Shown here piece by piece: positions 12,002 to 24,890 of a stretch of DNA of 64,000 nt. Position 1 is the first letter of the stretch. Each line of letters begins with the position of its first letter. Source of the stretch: Tragulus kanchil (Eukaryota; Chordata; Mammalia; Artiodactyla; Tragulidae); the NCBI GenBank assembly GCA_022376925.1, contig JAIOJX010000032.1, forward strand, positions 170,649,979 to 170,713,978, in the 5' to 3' direction. The position numbers were made by a program, and so were the translations under genes. The notes under the pieces are model-generated. The model was not told where the DNA came from. It searched no databases and saw nothing but the letters and a program-made list of their open reading frames with translations.

Positions 12002-12535
12002 ACTTAAATGCCACTAAAACCGTGCAAGAAGGCAAGAAAGCAGGTGAAGTGATGACCAGGAAAGAAGATGAGGAACTTTCCACCCGTCCCTTAAAAGGCT
12101 GGCGGACGCACTGCCCTCCGCTCCCCAAACCATGCTGCCGGAGGTGAAGACGCACAGCAGCTGTTAACCGTTTCGTGAAAACAGGAGGAGTCACTCAAAC
12201 GTCCTTGGAAGGTGTGGCGCCGCCGGGCCCTGCCTCCCCGCACACCCTCACCTGGGACGGGCTGGAGCCGAGGCCGGCTCTCCCCCGACACCGGCAGCTT
12301 CCCCCACGCAGGATGAAGTGCCTGCCAAGCAACTATTAAGATGCACAAACGAGGGACATTTGGAGCAGCTGCAAAAGCTCTATTAAGGATAACAAAATGG
12401 GTATGTGGACCTCAAACTCTTCAAGGTTAACTACTCCCCTGGGTGAGATTGAACAGCCTAACAATAGAACACCATAATGAAGTGGCTTGAGATCTCAAAC
12501 TTTTCCACGAAAACACACCCAAAGACACGGGAGAA

Positions 12536-14298
12536 TCCCGAGGGTAAGGATTTTGAAGCAACTCGACTTACATCAAGTCTTAGGTTTCATATTAAAAATT
12601 CGAGCGTGTTTTACATCTAACTCCAGAGCAGACCCCACCGCGCCCTTGCCCCCCGACACGCTAAGCTGTGGGAAGCAGGCGACCTCAGCTTTCCTCGTCC
12701 TCCCCAGCGGAACGGACGGCCTGCAGGCTGCGGGCCTTCTCTCTGGGTCCTGTGAACAGGCACCCCGGCCCGGCCTCCAGTCCCTGCCGTCTCAGCCCCT
12801 CTGGAGCCACTCCTCCCACTGCACAGGGCAGGGCAGTCTCTCCCGGCTCCCACCCGCGTCCCTCTCTTCACTCACAGCGGACTCTCTTGCGCACAATCCA
12901 TCCTGCCCTAAAAACAAGCTCCCGCCGCCCATCGGCAGCCGACCAACGCGGCCCGTGCAGAAGTCCTCAAAGACCTCCGGGTCCCCAAGGCCAGGGTCGG
13001 CTCTTACCCAGCCTGCGTGGCGACAGGCAGCTCTCCCAGCTCCGGCCCCACCTCCTCCGCGTGACGTCCCGGCGGGTACATCTCACTCCCAGCTCACCGT
13101 CTCCGCGTGAGCCGCTGCCCTCTGACCAGCCTCCACCCGTCTACCAGTGCTCGGTCACACGAGCGGCCCCTTCCCCCGCGCCCCGCACCCGCTCCGCCAG
13201 CAGCAGAGGTCAGCGCCAACCAGGTATGCTCCAAATCCAGCCACCCTCGGCAAGGCCGCGCCCCGGCCTCCCTGCTGTTTCTAAACCACGTGCACTCCTG
13301 CTGCAAGGTCTCTGAACTCCGACCCCTCCTCTCCCAGGTCTCCACACGCTTCCCTCCCTGCTTCTTTTGGCCCCCACGTAAGTGCTCCTGCCCAGAAAGG
13401 CTCCTCGGCGCCCGGCCAAGCACTGGCCTACAGAGGCCTGTCCCTCCGTCCTCCGCGTGTCACTCCTCAGCACCCAACGATACACCTGCCGGCTGGCTGG
13501 CAGTCAGGAGACATCGGCCTCAAGGGGACTAGAAGCTGGACTCGTTCACCACCGTGTTTCCAGCTCTTAGAACTGAACCCAACCCCTAGCAGTGGGTTGG
13601 GGTGCTCAGTCAGTAATTACTTGAGTGGCTGCGGTCTTATTTTGAAAGGTTATTTTTTGTTCATGTGAAACATTCACTCACTCACTCGACAGGCTGACAC
13701 AACAGTTTCCAGACCCTCGACTCAGCTGTACAGCAAACCGACGTCCCGAGTCGTTCTTGGGGATCCAGACCTGGCCCCGAAGCCGCCCGTCACAGCACGG
13801 CGGGCCCTGGAGAACCCCGGCAACAGCCTCAGCGTCCAGCCGCCGCGCACTGAAGCAAGAGACTCCGACACGATCGCGTAATCTGCACAAACTGGATGCT
13901 GTTCTAGTAAGAAACACTGCCCTCTAACCTAAGTATGAAAATCACATATTTAGGATCTACTAGTAGCCACATCAAAAAGATAAAAAGAAACAGGTAAACT
14001 TACGTAATGTATATTACTTAACCCAACATAAACTTTTGCTGTTTCAGTATGTAACTGACATGGATGATGACTGAGCTACTTGGTGTTTTCCCCACAGTGA
14101 CTCTGCTCAGGACACACTCACCGCGCACCTCCATGCGGGCTGGCCACATTTCACGTGCTCACCAACCACACACAGGTCAGGGCCACGGGGCCAGTACAAT
14201 GACAGACCAAGAAAAAGGAACGTGTTCATGATTTAGTCAGCGGAAGACAGGAAGTTACATGTTGTAGAAATTGATCCTAAAATAGACGAGGGAATGCA
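12536..14298. other. Unique GC-rich stretch
   Basis: This non-repetitive DNA is GC-rich at 12620-13560 and AT-richer after 13900. Several long overlapping open frames occur on both strands (207, 215 and 141 codons on plus). They are rich in Pro/Ser/Arg/Ala, as expected from C-rich sequence, and none shows a recognisable domain. An exon cannot be excluded but is not supported. Confidence 0.5.
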
Positions 14299-16559
14299 AG
14301 GGACACAGGACAAATAAAACAATCTTGAAAAAGGAGAACAAACTTGGGGGCTTCATTATCCCAAGTTAACCCCGCCTCTGAAGCAAGCATCAGCAGACCG
14401 AAACAGTACTGACCGCACTGGCGTGAGGACGGCCAGCGGGATCAACAGCACAGAGCCCAGAGTCCAGGAGCTGCCCTGACATGTGCGGTCCACTCACTCC
14501 GACAGGCTACCAAGGCCATCTGAGGAGGAAAAGAAGTCTTTTCAACTAACAGACAAGCAGAGGTCCATTCTGCAAACAAAGGAAGCTAGACCCCTACCTC
14601 ACACCAGAATTAACTCAAAAAGGATCACAGGCTCAAGGCAAGAGCTAGAGCTACACACCTCTGAGAAGAAAAGAGGAGAGATCCTCCTGGTCCTGGCAGG
14701 CGAGCGGTTCCTAGATACAACACCGAAAGCACAAGCAACCGAATGGGGGAAAACTCGATCAGCTGGATGTCATCAAGGTTAGAAACATTTGTGATGGGAG
14801 GACACCCTCAGGAAGGTGAGAAGACACCTGACAGAAGGGAAAGAACAGCTACAGAACACGCCTCTGATAAAGGAAGGGCGCTCGGGTCAGGTAAAGAACT
14901 CGTACACTCAGTAACAAGACAGCTCCGTTTTAATACTGGGCACAGAATACGAAGAGACGCTTCTCCGAGGTTATCTCAATGGTCACCCGGAAGGATGCTT
15001 AACCTAACCCGTCATGAGGGAAGTGCACGCCACAACCACAACGAGGTATCAGTTCACACCCACCAGGTCTGAAACAAAAAGGAGGGGCAGTGGCTGCGTC
15101 TGGTGAAGACGCAGAGCACTGAGCTTTCACATGCAGGGATGAGCGTGGAAATGCCCCGCTGCTTTCAAACAGTCCTGCCGTCTTTCTAAATGGTAAACAG
15201 GGCTGTCGCATGATCTAGTTTTGTTTGCAACAGATACAAAACCTTAGGTTCTCATAAAAAGCTTTATAGGATTGTTCACAGCAGCGTTGTTTATAATACC
15301 CAAAAAGGGGAAACAAGCCAATGTCCATCAACTGATGAATGTATAAAGAAAGTGTGGTCTAGCCAAAGAGTGAAATGTTATTTGCCTATATATATGAATT
15401 ACTATTGTGTGCTAAAACATGGATTCTTCATAGGGACACAGGACAAATAAAACAATCTTGAAAAGGAGAACAAACTTGGGGGCTTCATTATCCCAAGTTA
15501 ACCCCGCCTCTGAAGCAAGCATCAGCAGACCGAAACAGTACTGACCGCACTGGCGTGAGGACGGCCAGCGGGATCAACAGCACAGAGCCCAGAGTCCAGG
15601 AGCTGCCCTGACATGTGCGGTCCACTCACTCCGACAGGCTACCAAGGCCATCTGAGGAGGAAAAGAAGTCTTTTCAACTAACAGACAAGCAGAGGTCCAT
15701 TCTGCAAACAAAGGAAGCTAGACCCCTACCTCACACCAGAATTAACTCAAAAAGGATCACAGGCTCAAGGCAAGAGCTAGAGCTACACACCTCTGAGAAG
15801 AAAAGAGGAGAGATCCTCCTGGTCCTGGCAGGCGAGCGGTTCCTAGATACAACACCGAAAGCACAAGCAACCGAATGGGGGAAAACTCGATCAGCTGGAT
15901 GTCATCAAGGTTAGAAACATTTGTGATGGGAGGACACCCTCAGGAAGGTGAGAAGACACCTGACAGAAGGGAAAGAACAGCTACAGAACACGCCTCTGAT
16001 AAAGGAAGGGCGCTCGGGTCAGGTAAAGAACTCGTACACTCAGTAACAAGACAGCTCCGTTTTAATACTGGGCACAGAATACGAAGAGACGCTTCTCCGA
16101 GGTTATCTCAATGGTCACCCGGAAGGATGCTTAACCTAACCCGTCATGAGGGAAGTGCACGCCACAACCACAACGAGGTATCAGTTCACACCCACCAGGT
16201 CTGAAACAAAAAGGAGGGGCAGTGGCTGCGTCTGGTGAAGACGCAGAGCACTGAGCTTTCACATGCAGGGATGAGCGTGGGAAATGCCCCCGCTGCTTTC
16301 AAACAGTCCTGCCGTCTTTCTAAATGGTAAACAGGGCTGTCGCATGATCTAGTTTTGTTTGCAACAGATACAAAACCTTAGGTTCTCATAAAAAGCTTTA
16401 TAGGATTGTTCACAGCAGCGTTGTTTATAATACCCAAAAAGGGGAAACAAGCCAATGTCCATCAACTGATGAATGTATAAAGAAAGTGTGGTCTAGCCAA
16501 AGAGTGAAATGTTATTTGCCTATATATATGAATTACTATTGTGTGCTAAAACATGGATT
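14299..16559. repeat. ~1.1-kb direct pair 4 (offset 1132-1134)
   Basis: Copy 1 is 14299-15425 and copy 2 is 15432-16559, with a six-base filler between. Differences are single-base A, G and C run length changes near 14330/15463 and 15146-15160/16278-16294. The pair lies inside an L1 3' end, so the L1 seems to repeat about 900 bp of itself. Confidence 0.95.
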
Positions 16560-16862
16560 AACCCTGAAAACATCATGCTCCATGGACAAAACCAGGTGCA
16601 AAGGACCACATATTGCATGATCTCATTGGTATGAAATTTTCAGAAATGGCAAATCAATAGAGGCAGGAAACAGACTAATGACTGCCTAGGGTTGGAGGAG
16701 GCGGTGAATGAGAAGCGACAGAGAACAGGTACAAGGTTTCTGCGGGGAATGAAGAAAATGATGATCACTGCAAGCTCTTTAATAAACTAAAAATGACTTA
16801 ACTGTAACTTTAAAATGGTGACTACTGCACCTGAAGAGCTCAATAAAGCTATTACTTTTAAA
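14515..16862 (+). mobile_element. Old L1 LINE, 3' end of ORF2 and 3' UTR
   Basis: Decayed L1 ORF2 C-terminal sequence is recognisable: 'aagtcttttcaactaaca', 'tacctcacaccagaattaac', 'ccgaaagcacaagcaaccg' and 'aatgtccatcaactgatgaa'. The 3' UTR follows, with 'gactgcctagggttggagg' and the terminal 'aataaagctatta' at about 16850. It is non-coding through many stops. The segment to 15425 is repeated at 15432-16559 by the surrounding pair, so the true element is about 1.1 kb shorter. Confidence 0.85.
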
Positions 16863-19008
16863 GGCAAATCACAAAATGATAGTGCATGGAGTAAGTCTAA
16901 CTTAACAAAAAAAAGAAAATATGTGTATGCCCCAAAGACGGCTTAGAAGACCAAACACAGCAGTGATCTGAGTGGGCAGAACTGTATTTGTATTTTTCTC
17001 ATCTTTTGGTTTCAAGAAACGATTTTCCTATAACTGGAGGGCATTCTTTTTTGAATAAAAGGAGTTTTTTTAAAAAAAAAAGAAAAAAAAAACAGGGTGT
17101 TTTTAAAAACTAAAAATTATTCTATATTTCTATTTTTGTAACAATGTGGAAGATTATGCCCCCAAAGGGATGAACGCTACATACCAAAACATTAACAGTG
17201 ATGAGGTGATGGGACATATTTGCATATTTGCTTTTTCTAAGTATGCCATGACTACGCTGGCTTTTTTCTTAAAACAAACCAAGACACACACACACACCCT
17301 TTTCTAAACACTAAAATCCTGGTGTAGGAGCGGCGTGGCTCTTGGAAGCTCAGCAAGGGAGCAAGCGTGGGCAGCTGGTGGTCAGGTGGATGAACCCCTT
17401 CTGATGTCCGGAGGGACCCACATGTGCTATTAACTCCAAGAGGGCTGATCTCCCAGACAAGCTGTCCGGGGAATGGCAGTCAGAATCGTACGGCCTCACC
17501 ACGGAGGGGGGCTGCGTCCCAAGACCCGGGAAACCTCAGGGGCAGGTGGGGAGAGGGCTCCGGATGGACAGCCCCGGATAGGGGCGGGGGCCTTGACCTC
17601 CCAGGACTCGCCATCAGGACTCCTCAGGGATGACCCTGGTGCAAATGACCTTTCTGAAGGGCTCGGTGTGGAAAAGTAATGGTTTTTCTTTACAATGGAG
17701 ACGCGGTTTCTTTTACAGTATCAGCCCATTTGAACAACTTTGGATGAGGCCAAGAGTCCGCTCAAGACATCAGCAAGAAGGCCTTCACCAACCTCATACT
17801 CAGAGACCTGGGCTCTGATTTCTGCAAAAAAGAAAAAAAAAAGTCCACAAGTCAGTGGTTCGCTGTTGACGAGGGCTCAGCACCGGTCTGGAGAGCCCGC
17901 CCTTTGCTCAGAAGAGAACTGAGAGGCAGCAGTGAGGAGGCTCCAGCGAGCCCCGCAGGACACGCGTGCCTCCCGACCACCAGCACAGCGCACCCCCGGC
18001 TCTGCTCCCACGCGGGGCGGATCCTCCCGGGGCGGCCGCGGAGCAGTGCACACACGCTGGAGAGGCTCAGACGGCACAGCGAGGGTCCACGGTGGGGGAC
18101 GGTGAGAAAGCCTATCTTCTTTATTTTCACCTCCATGCATTTTCAAAGGGTGCATATTCTTATAAAGTCAGGCTACCTCTCCGCAGCTTTCTCTAGGGAG
18201 ACTCCCTTCTGGAAACAGATGACCGTCACGGCTCTTCCATCACGGGGAATCCAGAACATCCATCCTGCTCAGAGAAGACACACCTGGGTGGGCTGAGTAC
18301 ACAAACAGTGGAAATACAGTCACAGACTCCGGCAAGAATGTTCTCGCCTTTCTAGAGACTCCCGCGTCCCCTCACGCAGGTGCTCACCAAGACCTCCCCA
18401 GCGTCCGCGGCGGATCAGGAAACGTCACCCAGCGTGGAAAGCACATGGGCCAGTCTCCAGCCTAAACCAGGAATCCCGGACCAGGCGCACACCCGCCACC
18501 ACGGCGTCTGAGGCCTATCAAGCAGTACAATGACTTCTGAAGAACTACTTTATGGTTTAAGAGCATGACTCAGAAGAAAAAAAAAAAAAGACTATTATTT
18601 CGATTTCTATTAACTCTAATTCCGACATCAACATTCTCCTACTCAAAAGCTTCTGAGCGCTCACAAGTCTCTTCAGAACTGAGCTCAAGCTCGCTGGTGT
18701 TTAAGACACCCCCGAGCCCCGGGTCCCGCGCCCCTGCGGATGTGTGTGCGGCCCCATCCGCCACCCGACTCTCCTCTGGCATTCCTGCAGCACCACACCC
18801 TGCTGCCCTGAACAGCAAAATGTTATGGACTGTAAAAGGTCTGCTTAACATTCAGTCTTTGTGAAGCATTTCCTGACCCTTAAACCAAGAGGTCTCTTCT
18901 CTGTAAAGGGCCAGGTAATAAATGTTTTCGACTTCATGGGCCACTGATGGTCTCTGGCACATACTCTGCTTATTTTTACAACCGTTTGAAAACCTAAAAA
19001 CCATTTTT
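16863..19008. other. Unique stretch, mixed composition
   Basis: This is AT-rich with A-runs to about 17300 and then GC-rich (17330-18540). It contains a short CA run near 17285 and an A-run near 18576. I see no gene. The frames at 17424-17679 and 17877-18296 are open on both strands through GC content and have no recognisable product. Confidence 0.5.
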
Positions 19009-19276
19009 TTTTTTGCCTCTTTTAATTGACTTTTCTTTTTATTTATTTATTTCCATCCATCTTTACTCTTTGGCCTGTGTGGGCCTCCCATCGCAGTGGC
19101 CTCTCTGGTTGCAGAGCACCGGCCCTGGGCACATGCGCTCCAGAACGCTGGCTCGTAACTGGACACACCAGACCTGCCGCTCGGCAGCACGTGGGGTCTT
19201 CCTGGGCCAGGGATAGAACCCGTGCCCCTTGCACTGCAAGGCGACTCTACCCACTGGACCACCAGGGAAGCCCCTC
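19009..19276 (-). mobile_element. CHR-type tRNA SINE, short form
   Basis: The antisense SINE has a T-rich tail at its left end, body 'catcgcagtggcctctct' and head 'tggaccaccagggaagccc' at its right end. It is flanked by a 12-bp duplication 'aaaaccattttt' (18997-19008 and 19277-19288). Confidence 0.88.
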
Positions 19277-19473
19277 AAAACCATTTTTAGGCCTGTCTTT
19301 TCCACCCAAGGTTCTAAGCGCCATGAATCCCGCCCTGGCTCTGCACCCGCCCCACCCCCCACACGCCCCTCCACCACACCCTCGCACTGCCCCCTGCGTA
19401 TCCTCTGAAGGCAAGTTTATCTCTTTCCCCCAAAGCACCTACGGTAAAATACCGGTGCCTATCAGGTGCTCTG

Positions 19474-21710
19474 TCCATGAATTTTTTAAAATGATCACTT
19501 TCAAATAGACTATGCTGAATTTCAAATTGCTCAGTTAAGCATTTTCCATCACAAGTAGCTGAAGAACGTGCTTTTGGTCGAGGAGATTTCTAATGAGCTT
19601 CTTGAACAGGTGAAGACCGCCTGGAGTTAGATGTGGTGAACCTCCCTGGTTTAATTTCAACGAGATGAACTTAGAAGCCGAACTGAGGTTTACCATCGAA
19701 AATCTGCTCCGATCCACACAGGTCTTTAAAATTCTACACTGTAAAAGATTTTATTATAAAAACCTAAAAATAATGCCCCTGTGGTATATACACTCAGCTT
19801 CCAGGAGATACATAATCCTCAATCTTACCAACAAGCTCAAAACAATGAAAACTGGGACCAGGACTCGAATTCTTCCAGAAACCACCACTGGCTGTCAGAG
19901 GACATGCTTCTCCCTCATTAGCCGACTGTGCCTTCAGTGTCTCTCACTTATTACCTCTTGCAAAACAGCCGTGTCCGGGGCCCACCTGCGAGACATACTA
20001 GAAGCTTCTCTGTGAGCAGCAAACCATTTTACTAAGTCCTCATCCATCTCCCTTCCTCAGAGGCAGGATCCCCTGGCTCCGGACTAGCTCGGGCCCACTT
20101 TCCTCCTCATTTTCCACCTGGAAACTCGCAAATTCTTCAGCAGCAGCCTGTGGCAGAGAGGGGACAAGGCCAAGCGGCCCCTGTGCCCACCCGCCTGCTC
20201 GTCCGAAAGCCTGAGCCCACTGAACACACTAGGATCGGGCTGTGGCCGCCTGGAGCACGTGTCCTCTCGTTTCTATAAATTAGTCAAGCCTTCTCTGCTT
20301 CAGGCACATAGGAGGACCCGCAGAGCACACACAGACGAGCCGACCGCCTTCCAGCGAAGATCCGAATGCGGGAGGCGGGACTCCATGCGTGGCGCCCGTG
20401 TCCCATCTCCTTTTTCGTAGTAAGAAAGGCCTGTGAGCTCACCACACTCTACCTCAAACGCTACCGACTCAGTCAGTGCAGGGCTCTCTTCCAAGCTGCA
20501 CGAGAACAGTGGAAAACAAGCCAGCGTAGGGGTCAGAGAACCCCCAGGAGGTGCGGGCACTGCCCCCCACGCTCCACGGCCTCTGCTCTGTTTCCATGAA
20601 TTTTTAAAATGATCACTTTCAAATAGACTATGCTGAATTTCAAATTGCTCAGTTAAGCATTTTCCATCACAAGTAGCTGAAGAACGTGCTTTTGGTCGAG
20701 GAGATTTCTAATGAGCTTCTTGAACAGGTGAAGACCGCCTGGAGTTAGATGTGGTGAACCTCCCTGGTTTAATTTCAACAAGATGAATTTAGAAGCCGAA
20801 CTGAGGTTTACCATCGAAAATCTGCTCCGATCCACACAGGTCTTTAAAATTCTACACTGTAAAAGATTTTATTATAAAAACCTAAAAATAATGCCCCTGT
20901 GGTATATACACTCAGCTTCCAGGAGATACATAATCCTCAATCTTACCAACAAGCTCAAAACAATGAAAACTGGGACCAGGACTCGAATTCTTCCAGAAAC
21001 CACCACTGGCTGTCAGAGGACATGCTTCTCCCTCATTAGCCGACTGTGCCTTCAGTGTCTCTCACTTATTACCTCTTGCAAAACAGCCGTGTCCGGGGCC
21101 CACCTGCAAGACATACTAGAAGCTTCTCTGTGAGCAGCAAACCATTTTACTAAGTCCTCATCCATCTCCCTTCCTCAGAGGCAGGATCCCCTGGCTCCGG
21201 ACTAGCTCGGGCCCACTTTCCTCCTCATTTTCCACCTGGAAACTCGCAAATTCTTCAGCAGCAGCCTGTGGCAGAGAGGGGACAAGGCCAAGCGGCCCCT
21301 GTGCCCACCCGCCTGCTCGTCCGAAAGCCTGAGCCCACTGAACACACTAGGATCGGGCTGTGGCCGCCTGGAGCACGTGTCCTCTCGTTTCTATAAATTA
21401 GTCAAGCCTTCTCTGCTTCAGGCACATAGGAGGACCCGCAGAGCACACACAGACGAGCCGACCGCCTTCCAGCGAAGATCCGAATGCGGGAGCCGTGACG
21501 CCAAACGTGGCCCCCGTGTCCCATCTCCTTTTTCGTAGTAAGAAAGGCCTGTGAGCTCACCACACTCTACCTCAAACGCTACCGACTCAGTCAGTGCAGG
21601 GCTCTCTTCCAAGCTGCACGAGAACAGTGGAAAACAAGCCAGCGTAGGGGTCAGAGAACCCCCAGGAGGTGCGGGCACTGCCCCCCACGCTCCACGGCCT
21701 CTGCTCTGTT
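19474..21710. repeat. ~1.1-kb direct pair 5 (offset 1119-1118)
   Basis: Copy 1 is 19474-20592 and copy 2 is 20593-21710, abutting directly. Differences are one T in a T-run at the very start, two substitutions near 19660/20780, one near 19988/21106, and a dense cluster of about nine substitutions at 20370-20396 versus 21488-21514. The content is unique non-coding DNA. Confidence 0.95.
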
Positions 21711-23603
21711 GATACTCCAAAAGGTGAGGGGCAAACAACTGGCAGAAAAATCCCCGATGCAAAACCCCCAGCTCAGGGGAAGGAGGGTGGGTCCCGTGAG
21801 CGCACCAGGTGAGCGACTTCTCACCTGAAGTCCCAGGTGGAGGCCGCAGCCCTGCCAGGGCAGGAAGCAGAGCAGCAGGAATCCAGGCGGGGACGGGAGG
21901 CCAGCTCAGGCCCTCTGAGAAAGAGCCATGACACGGGCAGGGCGGGCAGCGGGCAGGGGAGAGTGGACGGCCCGGCCAGGCGAGCTCTGCCGGCCCACAC
22001 GAGGCCAGATCGTCCACACTCGAGTGGTCAGGAAGGATGGCTCAGAGCGGCAGTGAGCAGGGCACTGACTTTGGAGCGCAGTGGGGAGCCACCAGAGGGT
22101 TCCCAGCGAAAGGCAGGAGGCAGCCTGGGCTTCTAAATGACCTCTCTGGCCGCTGTGTGAAGAAGGACCTGGAGGGACCCAGGGTGAAGCAGAGCTAGCC
22201 AGGGGCCGCCACCACCAGCAAGCGGCCTGGACCAGGCTGGGGGCCGGGGCGCGGAGAAGAGCAGGAGTGGGAGCGAGCGCCAGGGGCCAAACGGGAGGGA
22301 ACGAGGGGCTCAGGGCGTGTCCCGGCCCCCAGGCTGGAGTCCTGTGGAGGACCGGTCCCGTGACAGCCAGGTGGGAGCACCCGCAGCTTCCGGGGGCCGC
22401 GGACCACACGCCCTCCTCCACAGGTGCGCTCTCCCAGCTCCTGAAGCCCCTGCCCTTGAGCCGCCCCCGCCCAGCCCACACTCCTCGCGCCTCTCTCTGA
22501 GCCGCCTGCCCGAGGGCCCGGCGCACACCGGGCGCCTGTGACATCAATACCAGGGCCGGTCTCAAGCCTGAGGAGAGCTACGGGTTAAAGACACAAGTCT
22601 GGGGAACTTGGGAACCACAGCAGGAAAATTACTTTATTTTTCTAATGACAGTTACCCCCAAAATTCCCATCCTGCCGACCAGAGTTTCAGTGTAAACTAT
22701 GGTATCTTAAAAGGGCTTGTCCACACTGACGGACGGACGCCTGGGCTTCCGCTCCCGCTGCTGACCGATGCACACTTCTAGGACCTCACTACACTGAAAA
22801 GGTTTTTCTGTACAATGAAAGCAATATAGCCGGTATTTTATAGCGAACCTCATACATCTGTGAACGTTAAGAAGAGAACACCTCTGAGCCGCTCCTGTGC
22901 CAGAGTCCCCACCCTTGGCACGACCGACGCCCCGGGCCAAGGGCTCCTCGCTGCAGATGCCCCGGGGCTGCCCGAGGCCCACGGCCCCTGCCCCGGCTCT
23001 CTCTTAAAAACCGACCCTGAGTGACCTCCTCCCCAAGCCTCTCCACTTCCTCAGGGCTCATGTTCCCCCAAGGGAAAGACCTGTGTGGCCGCGGCCCTCG
23101 GAGGCGCCCGCCCGGCCCTGTGCAGCGTCCCCCGCCCTCGGGCACAGCGGGTGGGAGCAGCAGGTGCTACCCGCAGGCGCCCAGCGCCCCTCCGCCCTCC
23201 CTGCTCTCCAGCCTAGAGGAGGAGCTCCCAGGCCCCTCGGGCAGTTCTGGCTCCAGGCTCGCGGCATGGGGACCCCAAGGAGGGCTGTCAGCAGCCGGGG
23301 TGAGTCCCTCCTCACAGGGGCCTCCAGCACCCCGCGACCACGGGCCACAGGCAGTGACCGCCCCTCGCAGGCGGTCTCCCCGCCACGGCGCCGCGCAGAG
23401 TGAGTCTTCCGCACTGCACGTCACAGGGGGCTGCTGGTACCAGAGTCCCACATCCGCTTAGCACGGACTCCTGAGGCTTTACCGTTTCCCTCCCTTCTTA
23501 AAAGAGCATTCCCACACAAAGCAGGCACCCAGCCTCTCTCCACCTTCCACAGCCCTCTGAGGGTCCCCAGATCAAAACTTAGTAAGCTCAAAACTGGCCG
23601 CCA
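21711..23603. other. Unique GC-rich stretch
   Basis: GC-rich DNA with open frames of 90-220 codons on both strands, all Gly/Pro/Arg/Ala/Ser-rich. I do not recognise any domain and cannot pick a coding strand. No repeat is recognised. A T-rich island lies at 22620-22640. Confidence 0.5.
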
Positions 23604-23958
23604 GGGCTTCCCTGGTAGCTCAGTGGTAAAGAGGTCGCCTGCCAATGCAGGAGACACGGGTTCGATCCCTGATCCAGGAAGATCCCACATAGTGTGGAGC
23701 AACTAAGCCCGTGAGCCACAACTATGGAGCCTGCGCTCTAGAGCCTCGGAGCCGCAGCTCTGGAGCCCATGGGCCGCAACTATTGAAGTCCGTGAGCCCT
23801 AGAGTCCGAGTTCCGCAAGAGAAGTCACTGCAACAAGAAGCCTGCTCGCCTCAACTAGAGTAGCCTCCACTCCTTGCAGCTAGAGAAGAGCCTGCGGCAG
23901 CAGTGAAAACCCAGAAAAAATAAATTAATTAAAAAATAAATTAATAACAAATAAAAAA
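23604..23958 (+). mobile_element. CHR-type tRNA SINE, long variant
   Basis: The head is 'gggcttccctggtagctcag' with B box 'gggttcgatccc'. The body has 'gtggagcaactaagcccgtg' and several 'ggagccgcagctctggagcc'-like modules, and the tail is 'aaataaattaattaaaaaat'. This body differs from the 'gtgtccaatt' family seen elsewhere in the window and represents another CHR subfamily. Confidence 0.85.
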
Positions 23959-24006
23959 AACCTGGCTGCCAATCACCTAAATTCTCTCAATCGAAAGGCA
24001 CCAAAC

Positions 24007-24180
24007 AGGGACTCCCCTGGCATCCAGTGGGTAAGACTCTTCCCTCCCAGTGCCGGGAGCCTGGGTTCTATCCCTGGTCAGGGAACTAGGTCCCACGTGC
24101 CTCAACTAAAGATCAAAGATCCCACACACCACAAATGAGACCTAGCACAGCCAAATAAATAAATACTTTAAAAAAAAAAA
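24007..24180 (+). mobile_element. Short tRNA-derived SINE
   Basis: The head is 'gggactcccctggcatccag', the B-box-like sequence is 'gggttctatccctgg', and the A-rich tail is 'aaataaataaatac' plus A-run. It is flanked by the duplication 'aaaggcaccaaa' (about 23994-24005 and 24180-24191). It sits 50 bp after another SINE. Confidence 0.87.
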
Positions 24181-24191
24181 AAGGCACCAAA

Positions 24192-24890
24192 TATACAAGG
24201 AGAACAAATACTCCCTTAAGGGTCCAAAGGAAAGAAAACTGGAGACAACTCCTTAGGGGATTAAAGACGTGTGCTCCCCATCCTGACCGCTCTGCCCAAG
24301 GGAGGCCGCGCTCCTTCCTGGTCACCAGCCGCTCCCAGCGAAGCAGCGCGGGAGGGGCCGGGCGGCACCCGCACTTGTTTCTGTCCTGGAGGGTCAATTT
24401 TGATACATAAAAAATTTTAGAGGTGTGTAATATTAGAACACACATTATACAAGAAAACGCAAAATTCATATGAGTTTTGGGTAAGACAGACCGCAAAAGC
24501 CCCGTGTGGAGCAGGAGCTGCTGCGGAACGCTGCACCCCGGCCCCGTGAAGGGCACGGTCGACGGTCCACTCTTCCGCCGCCGGGGCCTCGCTGCAGAGG
24601 CCGGGACAGGCAGATGCTCACCGTCCACCCCCATGCACCGAGACCGGCCCGGCTGCTGTCCTGGCCTGGGTCAGTCACGGGTCAACGGAACACGCCAGAG
24701 AACCCGAGGTGCTGAGTCTCCAGAGACGAAAACGGGCCCAGTGGGGTGGGCTGTTCGTGAAGGCACACACGCTGGCCCACGTTTCTCAACGGTCAGCCAG
24801 TTTCGCAGAGTCACCTTCTCCAAGTCGAGCGCTGTCGTCCGTGCTTGTTTCCCTGGCGCACGCAGTGGTCATCGGACACTTCACAGACAA
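24192..24890. other. Unique stretch
   Basis: Non-repetitive DNA with moderate GC. The open frames here have no recognisable product. Confidence 0.5.

Larger units (their letters stand above)
10331..12535. repeat. ~1.1-kb direct pair 3 (offset 1101-1102)
   Basis: Copy 1 is 10331-11433 and copy 2 is 11433-12535, joined without filler at a shared 'agccgggccgg'. The first ~35 bp of copy 2 is scrambled relative to copy 1. Beyond that there is only a one-base A-run difference (11270 versus 12372 region). Each copy carries one antisense Bov-tA. Confidence 0.95.

Noticed and set aside
19535..19743. Minus-strand 69-codon frame after a 'cttttacag' acceptor-like site
   Set aside because: It looks like a terminal exon but has no recognisable similarity. 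The two copies of the pair differ by a non-synonymous change, and codon usage is neutral.
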